Source: a bacterium
GTDB lineage: Bacteria; Fidelibacterota; Marinisomatia; Marinisomatales; JAHJCW01
Direction of reading: 5' to 3'
Assembly (NCBI GenBank): GCA_018812885.1
Contig: JAHJCW010000010.1
Coordinates: 1 to 7,980 of the forward strand
Length of the DNA stretch: 7,980 nt
Shown here: positions 7,490 to 7,980 of the stretch, piece after piece
Layout: the number at the start of each line of letters is the position of its first letter
Position numbering within the stretch: position 1 is the stretch's first letter
Notes under the pieces: generated by a model
The model's database searches: none
What the model saw: only the letters and a program-made list of their open reading frames with translations
Told to the model about the DNA's origin: nothing
Program-made: the position numbers and the translations under genes

Positions 7490-7515
7490 TTACAAGATTT
7501 CCATAATTATTACAA
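7487..7515 (-). promoter_or_regulatory. Sigma-70-like promoter of the etfB-etfA cluster
   Basis: On the minus strand TTGTAA (7515-7510) and TAAAAT (7492-7487) are separated by exactly 17 bp. They match TTGACA in 4 of 6 and TATAAT in 5 of 6 positions. Transcription should begin near 7480, inside the operator, giving an untranslated leader of about 75 nt before the etfB ATG. Confidence 0.6.
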
Positions 7516-7520
7516 GATTT
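7490..7520. repeat. 11-bp direct repeat with 20-bp period in the etfBA promoter
   Basis: TTACAAGATTT occurs at 7490-7500 and again at 7510-7520. The period of 20 bp is close to two helical turns, so both copies face the same side of the DNA. On the minus strand one copy contains the -35 hexamer and the other runs into the -10 box. It may be an activator site or a by-product of similar promoter hexamers. Confidence 0.55.
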
Positions 7521-7594
7521 TTTCATAATAATTAATGTTTTCTATAAATAAATCGTGGGAAATTACTAAACAAGTTCAATTGGTATTATACTAT

Positions 7595-7621
7595 TTGAAT
7601 TGGATGAGAATATATTATAAT
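7595..7621 (+). promoter_or_regulatory. Plus-strand promoter with perfect TATAAT box
   Basis: A perfect -10 hexamer TATAAT lies at 7616-7621. TTGAAT at 7595-7600 can serve as -35 with a 15-bp spacer; reading TTTGAA at 7594-7599 makes it 16 bp. The spacing is a little short. The start of transcription would fall near 7628, exactly where the GC-rich element begins. A TATAAT box alone is not rare in AT-rich DNA, so this position is what makes it notable. Confidence 0.5.
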
Positions 7622-7626
7622 AAAAA

Positions 7627-7694
7627 GCGGTAGGGGCAGTTAAACATTCTGGGAGCGGGGGAACTACCAGCAATTAGTGAAACGCACCCCTACC
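7627..7694 (+). ncRNA. Candidate structured RNA (leader or small RNA), or interspersed palindromic repeat
   Basis: This 68-nt stretch has more than half G+C in a region otherwise almost all A+T. Its ends form a perfect 8-bp stem, GGTAGGGG 7629-7636 with CCCCTACC 7687-7694. Inside, CTGG 7649-7652 can pair with CCAG 7667-7670, enclosing a loop with the purine run GAGCGGGGGAA. The 5' GGTAG could instead pair with an internal CTACC at 7664-7668, so two exclusive folds exist, as in a switch. AGTT 7638-7641 with AACT 7662-7665 is another option. It starts at the predicted transcription start of the plus-strand promoter, 107 bp before the PAP2 ATG. I cannot assign it to a known family. The GGTAGGGG...CCCCTACC ends also recall palindromic repeats scattered in some genomes. 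Confidence 0.45.
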
Positions 7695-7800
7695 AACTAA
7701 CGGTTAAAAATACCAATAATATTACAATCTCAACAAGTGATTTTTATATATATAACTTTATCTAATTTGTTAAATTTAATACAATAATTTACTGAATTCC

Positions 7801-7980
7801 ATGAATATTCTAATAAAAATTGACCATGCCTTATTCCATTTTATTAATGATACAATCGCAAATTCCATACTAAACTGGCTAATGCCAATTGTAACTAATG
7901 AAAATAATATTGCGGTACTATTATTACTTTTTTGGTTATGGTTACTTTTTTTTAATGGGAAACGCGGAAAAATTGCTGCA
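7801..7980 (+). CDS. PAP2-family phosphatase, N-terminal part (runs off window)
   Basis: Sixty residues are visible and the frame is open to the window end. The opening, with DHALFHFIND at 8-17, then NWLMPIVTNENN at 25-36, a membrane segment at about 37-51 and the basic GKRGK at 53-57, is the typical N-terminus of bacterial membrane PAP2 phosphatases. These remove phosphate from lipid phosphates such as undecaprenyl diphosphate or phosphatidylglycerol phosphate. The catalytic motifs (KX6RP, PSGH, SRX5HX3D) would lie beyond the window, so activity cannot be judged. The start is ATG at 7801; an in-frame stop lies at 7777-7779 and no Shine-Dalgarno is visible. Its likely promoter at 7595-7621 would give a leader of about 170 nt that includes the GC-rich element. 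Confidence 0.8.
   Translation, partial: MNILIKIDHALFHFINDTIANSILNWLMPIVTNENNIAVLLLLFWLWLLFFNGKRGKIAA

Larger units (their letters stand above)
7406..7800. other. 395-bp intergenic region between divergent etfB and PAP2 genes
   Basis: From left to right it holds the etfB leader, the palindromic operator and promoter for etfBA (7466-7515), a short AT-rich stretch, a plus-strand promoter (7595-7621), a GC-rich foldable element (7627-7694) and about 105 bp of very AT-rich sequence before the PAP2 start in which I see no hairpin terminator and no convincing ORF. Confidence 0.7.

Noticed and set aside
7627..7694. Firm call as a c-di-AMP riboswitch, hammerhead or other ribozyme
   Set aside because: Only one box resembles ydaO and the element is too short with the other conserved segments missing; the hammerhead CUGANGA core is absent.
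1..7980. CRISPR arrays, tRNA or rRNA genes, insertion sequences
   Set aside because: No regularly spaced repeats, no cloverleaf or rRNA-like sequence and no transposase frame were found on either strand.

Overview
The window is AT-rich bacterial DNA holding seven protein genes, two of them cut by the window ends. Several genes have strong GGAGG-type ribosome binding sites (etfB, etfA, the Fe-S oxidoreductase, the outer-membrane protein), while the carboxylase and PAP2 genes have none visible. A secreted beta-barrel protein points to a Gram-negative cell. Low G+C, an ETF/membrane Fe-S oxidoreductase pair and these sequence styles would fit the Bacteroidota-Chlorobiota-Ignavibacteriota group. 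That placement is an impression from the sequence, not a result.

Layout. Left part, plus strand: the C-terminal end of an unrecognised protein (to 295), an outer-membrane beta-barrel protein (340-1017) closed by a strong hairpin terminator (1036-1076), and a dCMP deaminase (1176-1607). Centre and right, minus strand, read from right to left: etfB (7405-6626), etfA (6616-5645), a membrane-bound Fe-S oxidoreductase of the EtfAB:(methyl)menaquinone oxidoreductase type (5560-3551), and an AccA-AccD fused carboxyltransferase (3414-1663). The dCMP deaminase and the carboxylase converge on a GC-rich hairpin (1614-1640). Far right, plus strand: a PAP2-family phosphatase starts at 7801 and runs off the window.

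How the genes work together. EtfB and EtfA form the FAD-containing electron carrier that takes electrons from acyl-CoA dehydrogenases. The 669-residue membrane protein, with a NarI-like heme domain, two 4Fe-4S motifs and two cysteine-rich CCG-type domains, would pass those electrons to the quinone pool. The cluster therefore links acyl-CoA oxidation to respiration. Its promoter carries a perfect 14-bp palindrome (7471-7484) over the expected transcription start, which looks like the operator of a TetR-family fatty-acid or acyl-CoA regulator. The fused carboxylase follows on the same strand after 136 bp. It may belong to fatty-acid synthesis or to another acyl-CoA carboxylation.

Most unusual items: the promoter/operator in front of etfBA; the alpha-then-beta order and degenerate zinc ribbon of the fused carboxyltransferase; and a compact GC-rich, foldable element (7627-7694) that begins at the predicted start of transcription from a perfect TATAAT box, in the leader of the PAP2 gene. 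The last could be an undescribed cis-regulatory RNA or small RNA, or a copy of an interspersed palindromic repeat.
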